A DNA stretch of 33,292 bases from an uncultured Mollicutes bacterium (GTDB taxonomy: Bacteria; Bacillota_I; Bacilli_A; Acholeplasmatales; Anaeroplasmataceae): contig CAMWKG010000020.1 of assembly GCA_947174785.1 (NCBI GenBank), positions 1 through 33,292 on the forward strand. The letters run 5' to 3'. Each line of letters starts with the position of its first letter. Position 1 is the stretch's first letter. Below are positions 24,136-32,319 of the stretch, piece by piece. Position numbers and translations under genes: made by a program. The notes under the pieces are model-generated. The model searched no databases, had not been told where the DNA came from, and saw nothing but the letters and a program-made list of their open reading frames with translations.

Positions 24136-27100
24136 ATGGCAACTTTTGATGACAAGAGCATTTTCAGTAGACGTGAGGTTAAAGAGAAACCAAAGCCTAA
24201 GAAAGAAGAAACTGAAGAAATAGAAGATGAAGAAATTCTTGGCGAAGAAGTTCAAGAGGAAAATGAAGAGCAAGAGGATTCTTTAGAGACAATTGCAGAT
24301 GGAGTATATCCGAAAGAAGCAAAGGTCATTGGAGAAGAACTGATTGAAAGTGAAACTGTTCGAAAAGCACGTGAAAAACGTGAGAAAAAAGAAAAAAGAA
24401 TTGCTGAAAAACAACATGCTAAGATGGTAAAAAAACATCGTAAAGCGTTAAAAAAGAATCCAGAAAATATCAAAAGATATGACACAGATATGAATCAAGG
24501 TTTACCAGATGAGGTTGTTGAAAAGCGTATTTTGGATAACTTGGTCAATGCTACTAAGAAAGGTTCAACAAAGTCTAGAAAAAAGATCGTATTTTCTAAT
24601 ATCTTTACTTTCTTTAATATCTTGACTCTTTCTATAGCAATTTGGCTAATGACAGTACAGGCATGGACAGACTTAGTATTTTTAGTTATTGTTACAGCCA
24701 ATACGGTTATCGGTATTTACCAAGAGTTGAAAGCTAAAAATACAATTGATAAATTATCTTTATTATCTGCCCCTAGCGCTGTTGTAATCCGTAATGGTTC
24801 TAAGCAAGAAATTAGTGTTAGTGAGGTTGTTCTAGATGATTTACTTGTTTTAGAATCAGGAAATCAAATTTGTGCAGATAGTATTGTTGTAAGTGGAACA
24901 GTCGAAGTAAACGAATCCTTATTAACTGGTGAAAGTAACGCTATTATTAAAAAGGCAGGAGATTTACTATTTTCTGGTTCCTTTGTGGTTTCAGGAAATT
25001 GTCGTGCACGTGTTGATAAGGTAGGTAAGGATAATTATATTGAAAAGCTTTCTGATCAGGCAAAGCTTTATCGAAAACCAAATTCTGATTTGTTGAAATC
25101 TTTGAAATGGATTATCCGCGGTATGACACCAATGATTATTGTGACAGGTATAACTCTATTCCTATTACAATATTTTAATCCAAGCATAGCTTATGTAACA
25201 GCAGTTAGAAAAACTGCAGGTGCTATCATTGGTATGATTCCTTCAGGATTATGGTTGTTAACCTCTATTGCATTATTCGTAGGTGTTATTAAGCTATCTC
25301 AAAAGAATGTATTAGTTCAAGAGCTATACTGTATTGAGATGCTTGCAAGAATTAATGTGTTGTGCTTGGATAAGACAGGTACAATTACAGATGGCACAAT
25401 GAGTGTAAAAAATGTTATTGACTATAATAGTTTCTTTGGATTGACAACGAATAATATTGTTTCTGCAATGCTGAATGCATTAAACGAAAGCAATTTAACT
25501 GCAGTTGCCTTACAAAAGGAATTTGGCTTGAATAAGCGTATTAAACATACAGAAACAATTCCTTTTAGTTCTCAAAGAAAATTTAATGCAGTTACCTTTG
25601 ATAAAATGGGTACCTTTGCATTAGGTGCACCAGAGTATGTTTTAAAGGATCAATTTGGTCAGGTTCAAAAGGAAGTACAAAAAAATGCAGGAATGGGATA
25701 TCGTGTATTATGTTTAGCTCATTTTAATGGTACAATTCAAGATAATAAATTACCAAATACTGCTGCAGAGGTTGTATCCTTAATTTTAATTGAAGATAAC
25801 ATTAGACCTGATGCAATTAAAACAATTAACTATTTTAAAGAAAGTGGAGTATCTGTTCGTGTAATTTCTGGTGATGATCCAATCACTGTTTCTAAGATAT
25901 CTGAACGTGCAGGAATAGAAAATGCAAATGAATATATATCCTTAGAGGGGTTGTCTGATGCTGAGGTTGAACGTGCTGCATTAAAGTATACTGTATTTGG
26001 ACGTGTTTCTCCTTCTCAAAAGAAGCTTTTAGTTACAACATTAAAAAATGATGGTAAAAAGGTAGCTATGACTGGTGATGGTGTTAACGATATCCTAGCC
26101 TTAAGAGAAGCAGATTGTTCTATTGCGATTGCCTCAGGTAGTGAAGCTGCTCGTAATGTAAGTCACTTAGTTCTACTTGATTCTAACTTTGATTCTATGC
26201 CTAAGGTAGTATCTGAGGGTAGAAGAGTTATAAATAATGTAACCAATGTTGCATCTTTATTCTTAACCAAAACAATCTTCTCCTTATTGCTTGCTATACA
26301 AGCAATGATTAATGGTGGTGCATACCCAATTTCTACTAACCAATTAATTATGATTGATTTGTTTGCAATTGGTATACCTTCTTTCTTCCTAGCACTTGAA
26401 GCAAATAATAAAGAGGTAGATGGTAACTTCCTGGCGAATATCTTAAAAGGTGCATTGCCAGGAGCCCTAACGATTATGATTATATCGTTATTGATTTTTG
26501 GTTTGTCTGGCAATTTGGACTTAGATACAATTTCAATTCAAACGATTATAGGTATAGCAGCAACACATACCTGCTTAATGGTTCTATTTAAAGTATGTAA
26601 ACCATTTAATACCTTAAGAAGAACATTATGTACGTGCTGTTATGGTGCCTTCTTAATTATCGCCTTCTTGCTACCACAATTCTTAGAGTTTAGACCTTTA
26701 GTTGGATTCTCACATTATTACAATTCTTCTATAAAGGAAGATGTTTATACATCCTTCCCTGGAATTAGTAGAAGTAGTGCGAATACATATGTGTTTAATG
26801 GAAAATACCTAGATGGATTTATAAAGAATGCAAATGAACCTAATATAAGTATTGCCTGCGTACAAAAAGGAAATAAATTTTATTACACTTTGAATGGTAT
26901 TATTGCTTATAAAGAAGATGAAGAAACTAAAGAAGTCTTATATAGCGAAGAGGTAGTCATTCCTAAAATTTCCTTCCTATCCAATGGAAATATTGTCTTA
27001 GGTGGTAGTCGTATTTTCTATCAATATCAGGCCCCTGCTTCTACTTATATCGAAAATATAGATATTATGTATGAAAAAGGAATGGAAGAGAAATTTGATT

Positions 27101-28020
27101 TAGATGCCGATGGATATCTATTATATGATGGTAAGTATGTAATGCGTACTTTAACTGAAACTGATAGCTATTATAATTTTTCAAATAAGTATGGTGCAAA
27201 TCGTAAAAAGGATGTTAAGGTACGATTGATGCCAACTATCGAGATAGTAAATGATGAACTAACAGTTATTCCTAGAAATTCTAATAGAAATTCTACAGAT
27301 GTTGATACAAATAAAACATATAGAACAAACTTAACCTCTAGAGATAAGATAGAGCTTAAGATTGATGTTACAACAAAGGAATTATTAGTTAATGGAAAGA
27401 AATTAGCTCCAATCTTAGCTGATGGTTCTCAATCTGCAAATACATATAAAGTGGAATTGCCAACGATATCCTTTGATAAAGAAGGGTATGTGAACATTAA
27501 TGGTATTGATACGACTATTCCTGTATCTAATTTTGATGTTCAAGATATATTTGAAGAGTATAAGGATATATCTGTGAACGTTGTTCCTTATGATGCATCT
27601 TATTATATTACAAATAGTTCAACAACATCCATTCCTACAAATGGATATAATACATATGTTCGTTTATCTAACCCAAGTATTTGTCCAGATATCACTACTG
27701 CAGGAGCAGGAAATTGTGTAATTGATGGCTATTATACATCTTTCAAATATAATACTTCAGCATTTAAAACTGCACCTACATTAAAGGTAGATGGAGACTA
27801 CAATTTAGTTATTGGGGGAGTTACTACAGATTATCGTGTTTCTTCAGAAAGTATTTCAACGACTACTGGTGGTATTGTTAAGGAATTAACAATTCATGCA
27901 AAAATATTCTTATTAATGTTATGTTTACTTTCTATTCCACTAATGCGTTTATTACAAGCTATCGTGCCTTGGATTAAGCGACAGATTGCATTTGTGCAAA
28001 AGATATTATCTAAATTCTAA
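24136..28020 (+). CDS. Cation-translocating P-type ATPase with large exoplasmic domain
   Basis: A protein of 1294 residues; relatives of this CtpE-like group are usually near 800. AGGAGG precedes the ATG. Residues 1-140 are a charged Glu/Lys-rich cytoplasmic extension. Membrane pair 1-2 at about 150-200; actuator domain with TGES near 264; pair 3-4 with PSGLWLLTS near 373; phosphorylation motif DKTGT at about 412; SGDD near 580; GDGVND near 648; then five more membrane segments to about 856. After the ninth segment a beta-rich stretch of roughly 390 residues follows, then a last membrane segment (about 1255-1275). By topology that stretch lies outside the cell. Substrate unknown; calcium or another divalent cation is plausible from the CtpE likeness. 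It sits between mrnC and rlmB, which are neighbours in many Bacillota. Confidence 0.85.
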   Translation: MATFDDKSIFSRREVKEKPKPKKEETEEIEDEEILGEEVQEENEEQEDSLETIADGVYPKEAKVIGEELIESETVRKAREKREKKEKRIAEKQHAKMVKKHRKALKKNPENIKRYDTDMNQGLPDEVVEKRILDNLVNATKKGSTKSRKKIVFSNIFTFFNILTLSIAIWLMTVQAWTDLVFLVIVTANTVIGIYQELKAKNTIDKLSLLSAPSAVVIRNGSKQEISVSEVVLDDLLVLESGNQICADSIVVSGTVEVNESLLTGESNAIIKKAGDLLFSGSFVVSGNCRARVDKVGKDNYIEKLSDQAKLYRKPNSDLLKSLKWIIRGMTPMIIVTGITLFLLQYFNPSIAYVTAVRKTAGAIIGMIPSGLWLLTSIALFVGVIKLSQKNVLVQELYCIEMLARINVLCLDKTGTITDGTMSVKNVIDYNSFFGLTTNNIVSAMLNALNESNLTAVALQKEFGLNKRIKHTETIPFSSQRKFNAVTFDKMGTFALGAPEYVLKDQFGQVQKEVQKNAGMGYRVLCLAHFNGTIQDNKLPNTAAEVVSLILIEDNIRPDAIKTINYFKESGVSVRVISGDDPITVSKISERAGIENANEYISLEGLSDAEVERAALKYTVFGRVSPSQKKLLVTTLKNDGKKVAMTGDGVNDILALREADCSIAIASGSEAARNVSHLVLLDSNFDSMPKVVSEGRRVINNVTNVASLFLTKTIFSLLLAIQAMINGGAYPISTNQLIMIDLFAIGIPSFFLALEANNKEVDGNFLANILKGALPGALTIMIISLLIFGLSGNLDLDTISIQTIIGIAATHTCLMVLFKVCKPFNTLRRTLCTCCYGAFLIIAFLLPQFLEFRPLVGFSHYYNSSIKEDVYTSFPGISRSSANTYVFNGKYLDGFIKNANEPNISIACVQKGNKFYYTLNGIIAYKEDEETKEVLYSEEVVIPKISFLSNGNIVLGGSRIFYQYQAPASTYIENIDIMYEKGMEEKFDLDADGYLLYDGKYVMRTLTETDSYYNFSNKYGANRKKDVKVRLMPTIEIVNDELTVIPRNSNRNSTDVDTNKTYRTNLTSRDKIELKIDVTTKELLVNGKKLAPILADGSQSANTYKVELPTISFDKEGYVNINGIDTTIPVSNFDVQDIFEEYKDISVNVVPYDASYYITNSSTTSIPTNGYNTYVRLSNPSICPDITTAGAGNCVIDGYYTSFKYNTSAFKTAPTLKVDGDYNLVIGGVTTDYRVSSESISTTTGGIVKELTIHAKIFLLMLCLLSIPLMRLLQAIVPWIKRQIAFVQKILSKF

Positions 28021-28062
28021 TGTATGATTTTGTCAAATCTTGCGCATATTATTAAGGGTGAT

Positions 28063-28221
28063 ATGATGCAAGACGATTTTGATGAAATCAAACATGAGAG
28101 AAAACCAAGTTATTTTCTTCAACGTTGTGTCAAGGTAGAAGAGTTCTATGATTATGAATTCGGAACTGAATTCTTCGTTAATGCTCCCGTTGATATAAAT
28201 GACTTATATAATCAAAATTAA
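28063..28221 (+). CDS. Small acidic hypothetical protein
   Basis: A protein of 52 residues from ATG 28063 (or 51 from 28066), with AAGGGTG just upstream; a longer frame from 28024 has no ribosome site. It is acidic and aromatic (FLQRCVKVEEFYDYEFGTEFF), with no membrane segment and no recognised domain. It follows the ATPase gene by 42 bases and is closed by a terminator, so it is the last gene of that transcript. Confidence 0.55.
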   Translation: MMQDDFDEIKHERKPSYFLQRCVKVEEFYDYEFGTEFFVNAPVDINDLYNQN

Positions 28222-28228
28222 AATAAAA

Positions 28229-28266
28229 ACCTCTATGCTTAAAGTTGCATAGAGGTATTTTATTTT
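28229..28266 (+). terminator. Intrinsic terminator after the ATPase transcript
   Basis: ACCTCTATGC (28229-28238) pairs perfectly with GCATAGAGGT (28247-28256), followed by ATTTTATTTT. Confidence 0.85.
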
Positions 28267-28277
28267 GCTCGATTATT

Positions 28278-28286
28278 TGGTATAAT
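28278..28286 (+). promoter_or_regulatory. Extended -10 promoter of rlmB
   Basis: TGGTATAAT gives a TGn-extended perfect -10 (28281-28286), about 29 bases before ATG 28315; no good -35 is present, as expected for extended -10 promoters. Confidence 0.65.
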
Positions 28287-28314
28287 ACTTTATAACGAAG
28301 CAAATGGTGATAGG

Positions 28315-29019
28315 ATGATTAAAATATATGGTAAAAACTGTATTCGTGAAGCGATACGTGCGAATGGAGAACTTCAAGAGGTATTTATCCAGGATGAAAT
28401 TTCAAAAAAGGATACAGCTTTTTTAGAATTATTAAAAGACAAAAAAATAAAATATAACCTTGTACCTAAACAGAAGATGGATACTATATTTGGGACAGGA
28501 CATCAGGGATATGGTGCTTATCATAAGGATTATACAATTTATGGGGAAGATATTATAGATTATATTACGCAAAGTCCAAAGAGGGTTTTACTTTTAGATG
28601 GCATTATGGATCCACATAATTTAGGAGCTATTTTAAGAAGTGTTGATGCCTTTGGATATGATGCAGTTGTTTTGCCTAAAAATAGAAGCTGTTCTATCAC
28701 AGAAACTGTAGCTCATGTTTCTACTGGAGCGATTGAGCATGTTAAAATAGCGTATGTAAACAGCTTATCTGCTTTTGTAGAACGACTAAAGAAGGCAGAC
28801 TATTGGATTTGTGGTACAGATGCTAAAGGGAATACTGATGTAGCTGAAGTAGATTTGAGTTTGAATCTTGCTGTGATTATTGGTTCAGAGGGATTTGGTA
28901 TGAGTAGAACTCTTGTAAAACAGACAGACTATTTAATTTCTATTCCTATGGTTGGTCATGTCAACAGTCTCAATGCATCCGTTAGTACAGGGATTATTTT
29001 ATATGCTTTAAAAAGATAA
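28315..29019 (+). CDS. rlmB: 23S rRNA 2'-O-methyltransferase, TrmH family
   Basis: A protein of 234 residues with an N-terminal substrate-binding domain (1-75) and a SPOUT methyltransferase domain. The three TrmH motifs are present: DGIMDPHNLGAILRS (motif 1), VIIGSEGFGMSR (motif 2) and IPMVGHVNSLNASVS (motif 3), which form the knotted SAM site. The likely target is the ribose of G2251 in 23S rRNA. The position after cysS/mrnC and before a sigH-like gene matches the yacO/rlmB locus of Bacilli. Confidence 0.9.
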   Translation: MIKIYGKNCIREAIRANGELQEVFIQDEISKKDTAFLELLKDKKIKYNLVPKQKMDTIFGTGHQGYGAYHKDYTIYGEDIIDYITQSPKRVLLLDGIMDPHNLGAILRSVDAFGYDAVVLPKNRSCSITETVAHVSTGAIEHVKIAYVNSLSAFVERLKKADYWICGTDAKGNTDVAEVDLSLNLAVIIGSEGFGMSRTLVKQTDYLISIPMVGHVNSLNASVSTGIILYALKR

Positions 29020-29025
29020 TAAGGA

Positions 29026-29574
29026 ATGTATCAACAAGCAAATGATAATGAGTTAATTTATTTAATTAAGGAAGGAAACTCTTTGGCCTATCAAGTTTTA
29101 TACAAGAAGTATGAGCATTTGATATATAAGATTTATAAGGCAAGCATAGAGTCTAGAGGAGTTATGCTTGCAGACTTTATGCAAGAGAGTTTTATGTGTT
29201 TAGAACGAGCAATTCATACGTATCAAGAGAAATATAGGTGTTCGTTTTATTCCTATTTCTTTCTGCTTTTACGCAGAAACAATTCAAAGCTTTTTAGAAC
29301 AGATAGTTTAAAATTGAAGGAAAGCTATACAGAATATAAGAAGGAAGGCTTTTTTGATTCAATGCAAACTAAATTTTCAACTCTTGAAATTGTGATTCGT
29401 GAGTTAAAGCTTGACAATGATTTAGATAAAGATATATTTTATTTATGTATTCTAAATGCAGTTAAGGTTACCCAAATTGCTCAAAAGCATGGTTTAAATT
29501 ATGGTATTGTTTATAATCAATATAAAATAATCAAACAGAAAGTTGAAAAAATATTGACTAATGTTAAGGTTTGA
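29026..29574 (+). CDS. Sigma-70-family factor, SigH-like
   Basis: A protein of 182 residues with a region-2-like N-terminus (NSLAYQVLYKKYEHLIYKI...MLADFMQESFMCLERAIHTY) and a region-4-like helix-turn-helix (VTQIAQKHGLNYGIVYNQYK). The position rlmB-(here)-rpmG-secE-nusG is that of sigH in Bacillus and Clostridium, so it is probably the SigH orthologue although its sequence is diverged. SigH serves stationary-phase, competence or sporulation regulons; which of these applies here is unknown. AAGG lies only one base before ATG 29026, an unusually short spacing that could limit translation. Confidence 0.75.
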   Translation: MYQQANDNELIYLIKEGNSLAYQVLYKKYEHLIYKIYKASIESRGVMLADFMQESFMCLERAIHTYQEKYRCSFYSYFFLLLRRNNSKLFRTDSLKLKESYTEYKKEGFFDSMQTKFSTLEIVIRELKLDNDLDKDIFYLCILNAVKVTQIAQKHGLNYGIVYNQYKIIKQKVEKILTNVKV

Positions 29575-29588
29575 TATAAAATATTATC

Positions 29589-29608
29589 AAGCCTTAAAAG
29601 GTTTTTTT
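29589..29608 (+). terminator. Terminator between the sigma factor and rpmG
   Basis: AAGCCT-TAAA-AGGTTT (29589-29604, one G-U pair) ends in a seven-T run (29602-29608), 15 bases after the stop of the sigma gene. Confidence 0.65.
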
Positions 29609-29634
29609 ATTTTGACGTTTGGAGGGATTAAGAC

Positions 29635-29784
29635 TTGCGTACAAAGGTTATACTTGTTTGCGAGGAATGTTTGTCAAGAAATTATACAACAACGAAGAAC
29701 CCTCAAAAAACAACAGAAAGAATTGAAGTAAAAAAATTTTGTAAAACTTGCAATAAGCATACAATACATAAGGAAACAAAATAA
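29635..29784 (+). CDS. rpmG: Ribosomal protein L33 (bL33), TTG start
   Basis: A protein of 49 residues starting at TTG 29635, with GGAGGG 8 bases upstream; there is no in-frame ATG nearby. The sequence begins [16 protein letters not shown] and ends HTIHKETK, typical of L33. Both zinc pairs are present (CEEC and CKTC), so this is the zinc-binding (C+) form. It precedes secE by 12 bases, the standard rpmG-secE-nusG arrangement. Confidence 0.95.
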   Translation: MRTKVILVCEECLSRNYTTTKNPQKTTERIEVKKFCKTCNKHTIHKETK

Positions 29785-29796
29785 GGAGAAAAAGAT

Positions 29797-30207
29797 ATGG
29801 CAGTTAAAGAAAAAACACAAGATAAGCCATCACGTATTTGGCAATATCTTAAGGAAACACACAAATGGGAAAACTATGTATTTTTAATTTTCTCAGTACT
29901 AGTTTTGGTATTAGGATGTCTAATACTAACAAATGCCTTGAGCGTTAGACAGGATTTCTGGTTAATTGGAAAGCATCCTAAGGCTTTTGGTGGTGTACTA
30001 GTTGGACTTGCTGGTGTATTTACGATTTATGGATTATATCCATTTTTCAAGCCTGCATTCCCAGAAATTAAGAAAGTAACTTGGTTAACCTTAGGAAAAT
30101 GGATTGGAAATTCAATTCGTGTATTATTGTTCTTAGTAATTTTTGCATTATTATTCTTCTTATATGATGCATTTATCACAGAAATTCTTGCAAGAATTTT
30201 CAAGTAG
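29797..30207 (+). CDS. secE: Preprotein translocase subunit SecE
   Basis: A protein of 136 residues, about twice the usual Gram-positive SecE. The conserved amphipathic hinge and core are FPEIKKVTWLTLGK (about 89-102) followed by a membrane helix. Two further membrane helices precede it (about 28-50 and 62-83), giving the three-helix form known from Proteobacteria. It stabilises SecY in the translocon. AAGGAG precedes the ATG. Confidence 0.92.
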   Translation: MAVKEKTQDKPSRIWQYLKETHKWENYVFLIFSVLVLVLGCLILTNALSVRQDFWLIGKHPKAFGGVLVGLAGVFTIYGLYPFFKPAFPEIKKVTWLTLGKWIGNSIRVLLFLVIFALLFFLYDAFITEILARIFK

Positions 30208-30217
30208 GAGCTAGAAT

Positions 30218-30763
30218 ATGAGAAGATGGTATATTGTAGGAACCTATTCTGGCTATGAAAACGCAGTTAAGCAGGACTTAGAAAAGCGTAAGGAAACCAT
30301 GAACATGCAAGATAAAATTTATCAAGTTATGGTTCCTGAGGAGACTGTAGAAGTAACAGATAAAAAGGGTAAGAAAAAACAAAAGGTAACTAAGCTATTC
30401 CCTGGATATGTTTTCGTTGAAATGGAAGTTGAAGGCGAAATGGATGAAAAGGCTTGGTTTATGATTCGTAACACACCAAAGGTAACAGGATTTTTAGGTT
30501 CTAGTGGTGGTGGTACAAAACCAGTTCCAGTACCAGTAGATGAAATGAATCGTATCTTAATTTCTTTAGGTATGGTTGAAAAATCAGTTATGGACTTCAA
30601 GGTTGGCGATCATATTGAAATCGTATCAGGTCCATTTGAAGGTAGAACTTTTGATATTGCTTCTGTAAATTTAGATGCAGAGGAAGTAATTGTATTGGTA
30701 GAAATGTTTGGTGGAAGATCAACTCAGATGACTTTCAGCTTCAAACAAATTCGCAAAATCTAA
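30218..30763 (+). CDS. nusG: Transcription termination/antitermination factor NusG
   Basis: A protein of 181 residues. The NGN domain (WYIVGTYSGYENAVKQ ... KLFPGYVFVEME ... WFMIRNTPKVTGFLG) is followed by a KOW domain (KVGDHIEIVSGPFEGRTFDI). It binds RNA polymerase and links it to the ribosome or to Rho. It follows secE by 10 bases with TAGGAG upstream. Confidence 0.96.
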   Translation: MRRWYIVGTYSGYENAVKQDLEKRKETMNMQDKIYQVMVPEETVEVTDKKGKKKQKVTKLFPGYVFVEMEVEGEMDEKAWFMIRNTPKVTGFLGSSGGGTKPVPVPVDEMNRILISLGMVEKSVMDFKVGDHIEIVSGPFEGRTFDIASVNLDAEEVIVLVEMFGGRSTQMTFSFKQIRKI

Positions 30764-30773
30764 CAAATAAATC

Positions 30774-30802
30774 TTGAATTATAGACTTTTATATGTTAGA
30801 AT
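30774..30802 (+). promoter_or_regulatory. Promoter of rpmE
   Basis: TTGAAT (30774-30779), a 17-bp spacer ending in TGT, and TAGAAT (30797-30802), 51 bases before ATG 30854. Confidence 0.8.
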
Positions 30803-30853
30803 AATTTGGAAACTTTCTATGATAGTAAATCATGGCGGAAGGAGTGTATTAGC

Positions 30854-31063
30854 ATGAAACAAGGAATCCATCCAGAATATAAGACAGTAAAGGTAACATG
30901 TACTACTTGTGGTAGTGTATTCGAATCAGGATCTGTATTAGGTGAGATTCGTGTTGATACTTGTTCAAATTGTCATCCATTCTATACTGGTAAGCAGGCA
31001 TTTACTCAGGCAGATGGTCGTGTTGAAAAGTTCAACAAACGTTACGGCGTTAAGAATAACTAA
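30854..31063 (+). CDS. rpmE: Ribosomal protein L31 (bL31), zinc form
   Basis: A protein of 69 residues. The start at ATG 30854 has GAAGGAG upstream; the frame opens earlier at 30806 but only four bases after the -10 box. [33 protein letters not shown] and RVEKFNKRY are the L31 signatures; the CTTC/CSNC cysteines bind zinc. Monocistronic between a promoter and a terminator. Confidence 0.96.
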   Translation: MKQGIHPEYKTVKVTCTTCGSVFESGSVLGEIRVDTCSNCHPFYTGKQAFTQADGRVEKFNKRYGVKNN

Positions 31064-31072
31064 TGAAAATAT

Positions 31073-31092
31073 AGCCCTATGGGGCTTTTTTT
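31073..31092 (+). terminator. Terminator of rpmE
   Basis: AGCCC-TATG-GGGCT (31073-31086) followed by a seven-T run. Confidence 0.88.
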
Positions 31093-31115
31093 CTGGAAAA
31101 AAGAGGTAAAGGTAT

Positions 31116-31694
31116 ATGCAGTATCATTTAAATAAGCCAGGCTGGATAGAGGTTGTATGTGGACCAATGTTTGCTGGTAAAACAGAAGAATTAATCCGTC
31201 GCGTGAAGCGTATGGATTTTGCAAAAAAGAAATATTTGATTTTCAAGCCAACGATTGATAATCGTTATGCAATTACAGAGGTAGTATCTCATAATATGCG
31301 TAAGGTAAAAGCAATCAATATTTCCTCTTCATCTGAAATAAAGAAGCATTTAACAGATGATGTAGAAGCAGTGCTAATTGATGAGGTGCAATTTTTTGAC
31401 CCTGAAGTTGTCGAGGTTTGTAGGGATTTAGCAAATCAAGGCTTAAGAGTCATTTGTACAGGTCTAGATTGTGATTTTAGAGGGAATCCTTTTCCTATTG
31501 TTGCAAGTTTACTTGCGATGGCAGAAAGCATTACTAAGCTTACAGCAATCTGCGTATGCTGTGGAAGTGAAGCAACTATGACACAGCGTATCATTAACGG
31601 TAATCCTGCAAAGTATAGTGATCCTACAATTTTGGTTGGAGAAAAGGAATCCTATGAGCCTAGATGCAGGAAATGTCATGTGATAAGAAAATGA
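31116..31694 (+). CDS. tdk: Thymidine kinase
   Basis: A protein of 192 residues, type II thymidine kinase. P-loop GPMFAGKT lies near residue 16, the Walker B DEVQFFD near 90 supplies the catalytic acid, and GLDCDFRGNPF is the conserved strand. The zinc site is CVCC near 148 with CRKC near the C-terminus. It salvages thymidine to dTMP. AGAGGT lies upstream. Its TGA overlaps the tadA ATG (ATGA). Confidence 0.95.
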   Translation: MQYHLNKPGWIEVVCGPMFAGKTEELIRRVKRMDFAKKKYLIFKPTIDNRYAITEVVSHNMRKVKAINISSSSEIKKHLTDDVEAVLIDEVQFFDPEVVEVCRDLANQGLRVICTGLDCDFRGNPFPIVASLLAMAESITKLTAICVCCGSEATMTQRIINGNPAKYSDPTILVGEKESYEPRCRKCHVIRK

Positions 31695-32143
31695 CACATG
31701 AAGATTATATGAAAGAGGCTTTAAAGGAAGCAAAAAAGGCATATTTAAAAAATGAAACTCCTATTGGTGCAGTTGCAGTATTTGAAGACAAAATCATTGC
31801 AAGAGCGCATAATCTAAGAGAAACTAAGCAGGATTCAACAATGCATGCTGAATTACAGGTCATTCAAAAGGCTTGTAAGAAGCTTGGAATATGGCGTTTA
31901 GAGGATGTCAGTATTTATGTGACTCTAGAGCCTTGTGTAATGTGTGCAGGAGCAATGATTCAGGCAAGAGTAAAAAACGTCTTTTATGGTGCTAAAAATG
32001 ACCGTTTTGGAGCTCATCAGGGAGCAATTCATTTATTTGATGTATCTTTTAATCATCAAGTCAATATAAAAGGTGGAATATTAGAAGAAGAATGTTCAAG
32101 TTTAATCTCTTCCTTTTTTAAAGAGCTTCGATTAAAGTCTTGA
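31691..32143 (+). CDS. tadA: tRNA adenosine-34 deaminase
   Basis: A protein of 150 residues from ATG 31691, which overlaps the tdk stop as ATGA; earlier in-frame ATGs at 31664 and 31673 would lie inside tdk and add an atypical extension. MTHEDYMKEALKEAKKA is the usual TadA N-terminus. The zinc/catalytic motifs are HAELQVI (His and catalytic Glu) and PCVMCAGAM (two Cys). It converts A34 to inosine in tRNA-Arg. Close relatives are guanine or cytosine deaminases, but length and motifs favour TadA. Confidence 0.92.
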   Translation: MTHEDYMKEALKEAKKAYLKNETPIGAVAVFEDKIIARAHNLRETKQDSTMHAELQVIQKACKKLGIWRLEDVSIYVTLEPCVMCAGAMIQARVKNVFYGAKNDRFGAHQGAIHLFDVSFNHQVNIKGGILEEECSSLISSFFKELRLKS

Positions 32144-32165
32144 AATTAAAGAATTGTTGTGGTAT

Positions 32166-32171
32166 TATAAT
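32166..32171 (+). promoter_or_regulatory. -10 box of the SRP RNA promoter
   Basis: TATAAT just upstream of the SRP RNA. A TTGAAA at 32140-32145 is 20 bp away, longer than ideal. Confidence 0.5.
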
Positions 32172-32173
32172 GT

Positions 32174-32264
32174 AGTCCTTAATCAATTATGTACGGTGAA
32201 CCAGGTCAGGACCGGAAGGTAGCAGCCTTAAGCTAGTAGGTAATGTGGTTAAGGCGTTTTTTTT
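32174..32264 (+). ncRNA. ffs: Signal recognition particle RNA, small 4.5S-type
   Basis: The conserved domain IV apical hairpin is present: GGTGAACCAGGTCAGGACC, then GGAAGGTAGCAGCC. The ends pair (CCTTAATC at 32177-32184 with GGTTAAGG at 32247-32254) and an eight-T run follows at 32257-32264. At about 85 nt it is the short form without an Alu domain, unlike the ~270-nt Bacillus scRNA. It binds Ffh for co-translational membrane targeting. Exact ends are approximate. Confidence 0.95.
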
Positions 32265-32286
32265 CTAATTTATTATAAAGCATAAA

Positions 32287-32314
32287 AAAAGGACTATTTA
32301 ATGATAGTCCTTTT
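32287..32314 (-). terminator. Terminator of the aminopeptidase gene
   Basis: A 10-bp stem (32287-32296 with 32305-32314) is followed on the minus strand by a U run. It lies between the SRP RNA and the convergent aminopeptidase gene and could also stop plus-strand transcription. Confidence 0.8.
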
Positions 32315-32319
32315 ATCAA

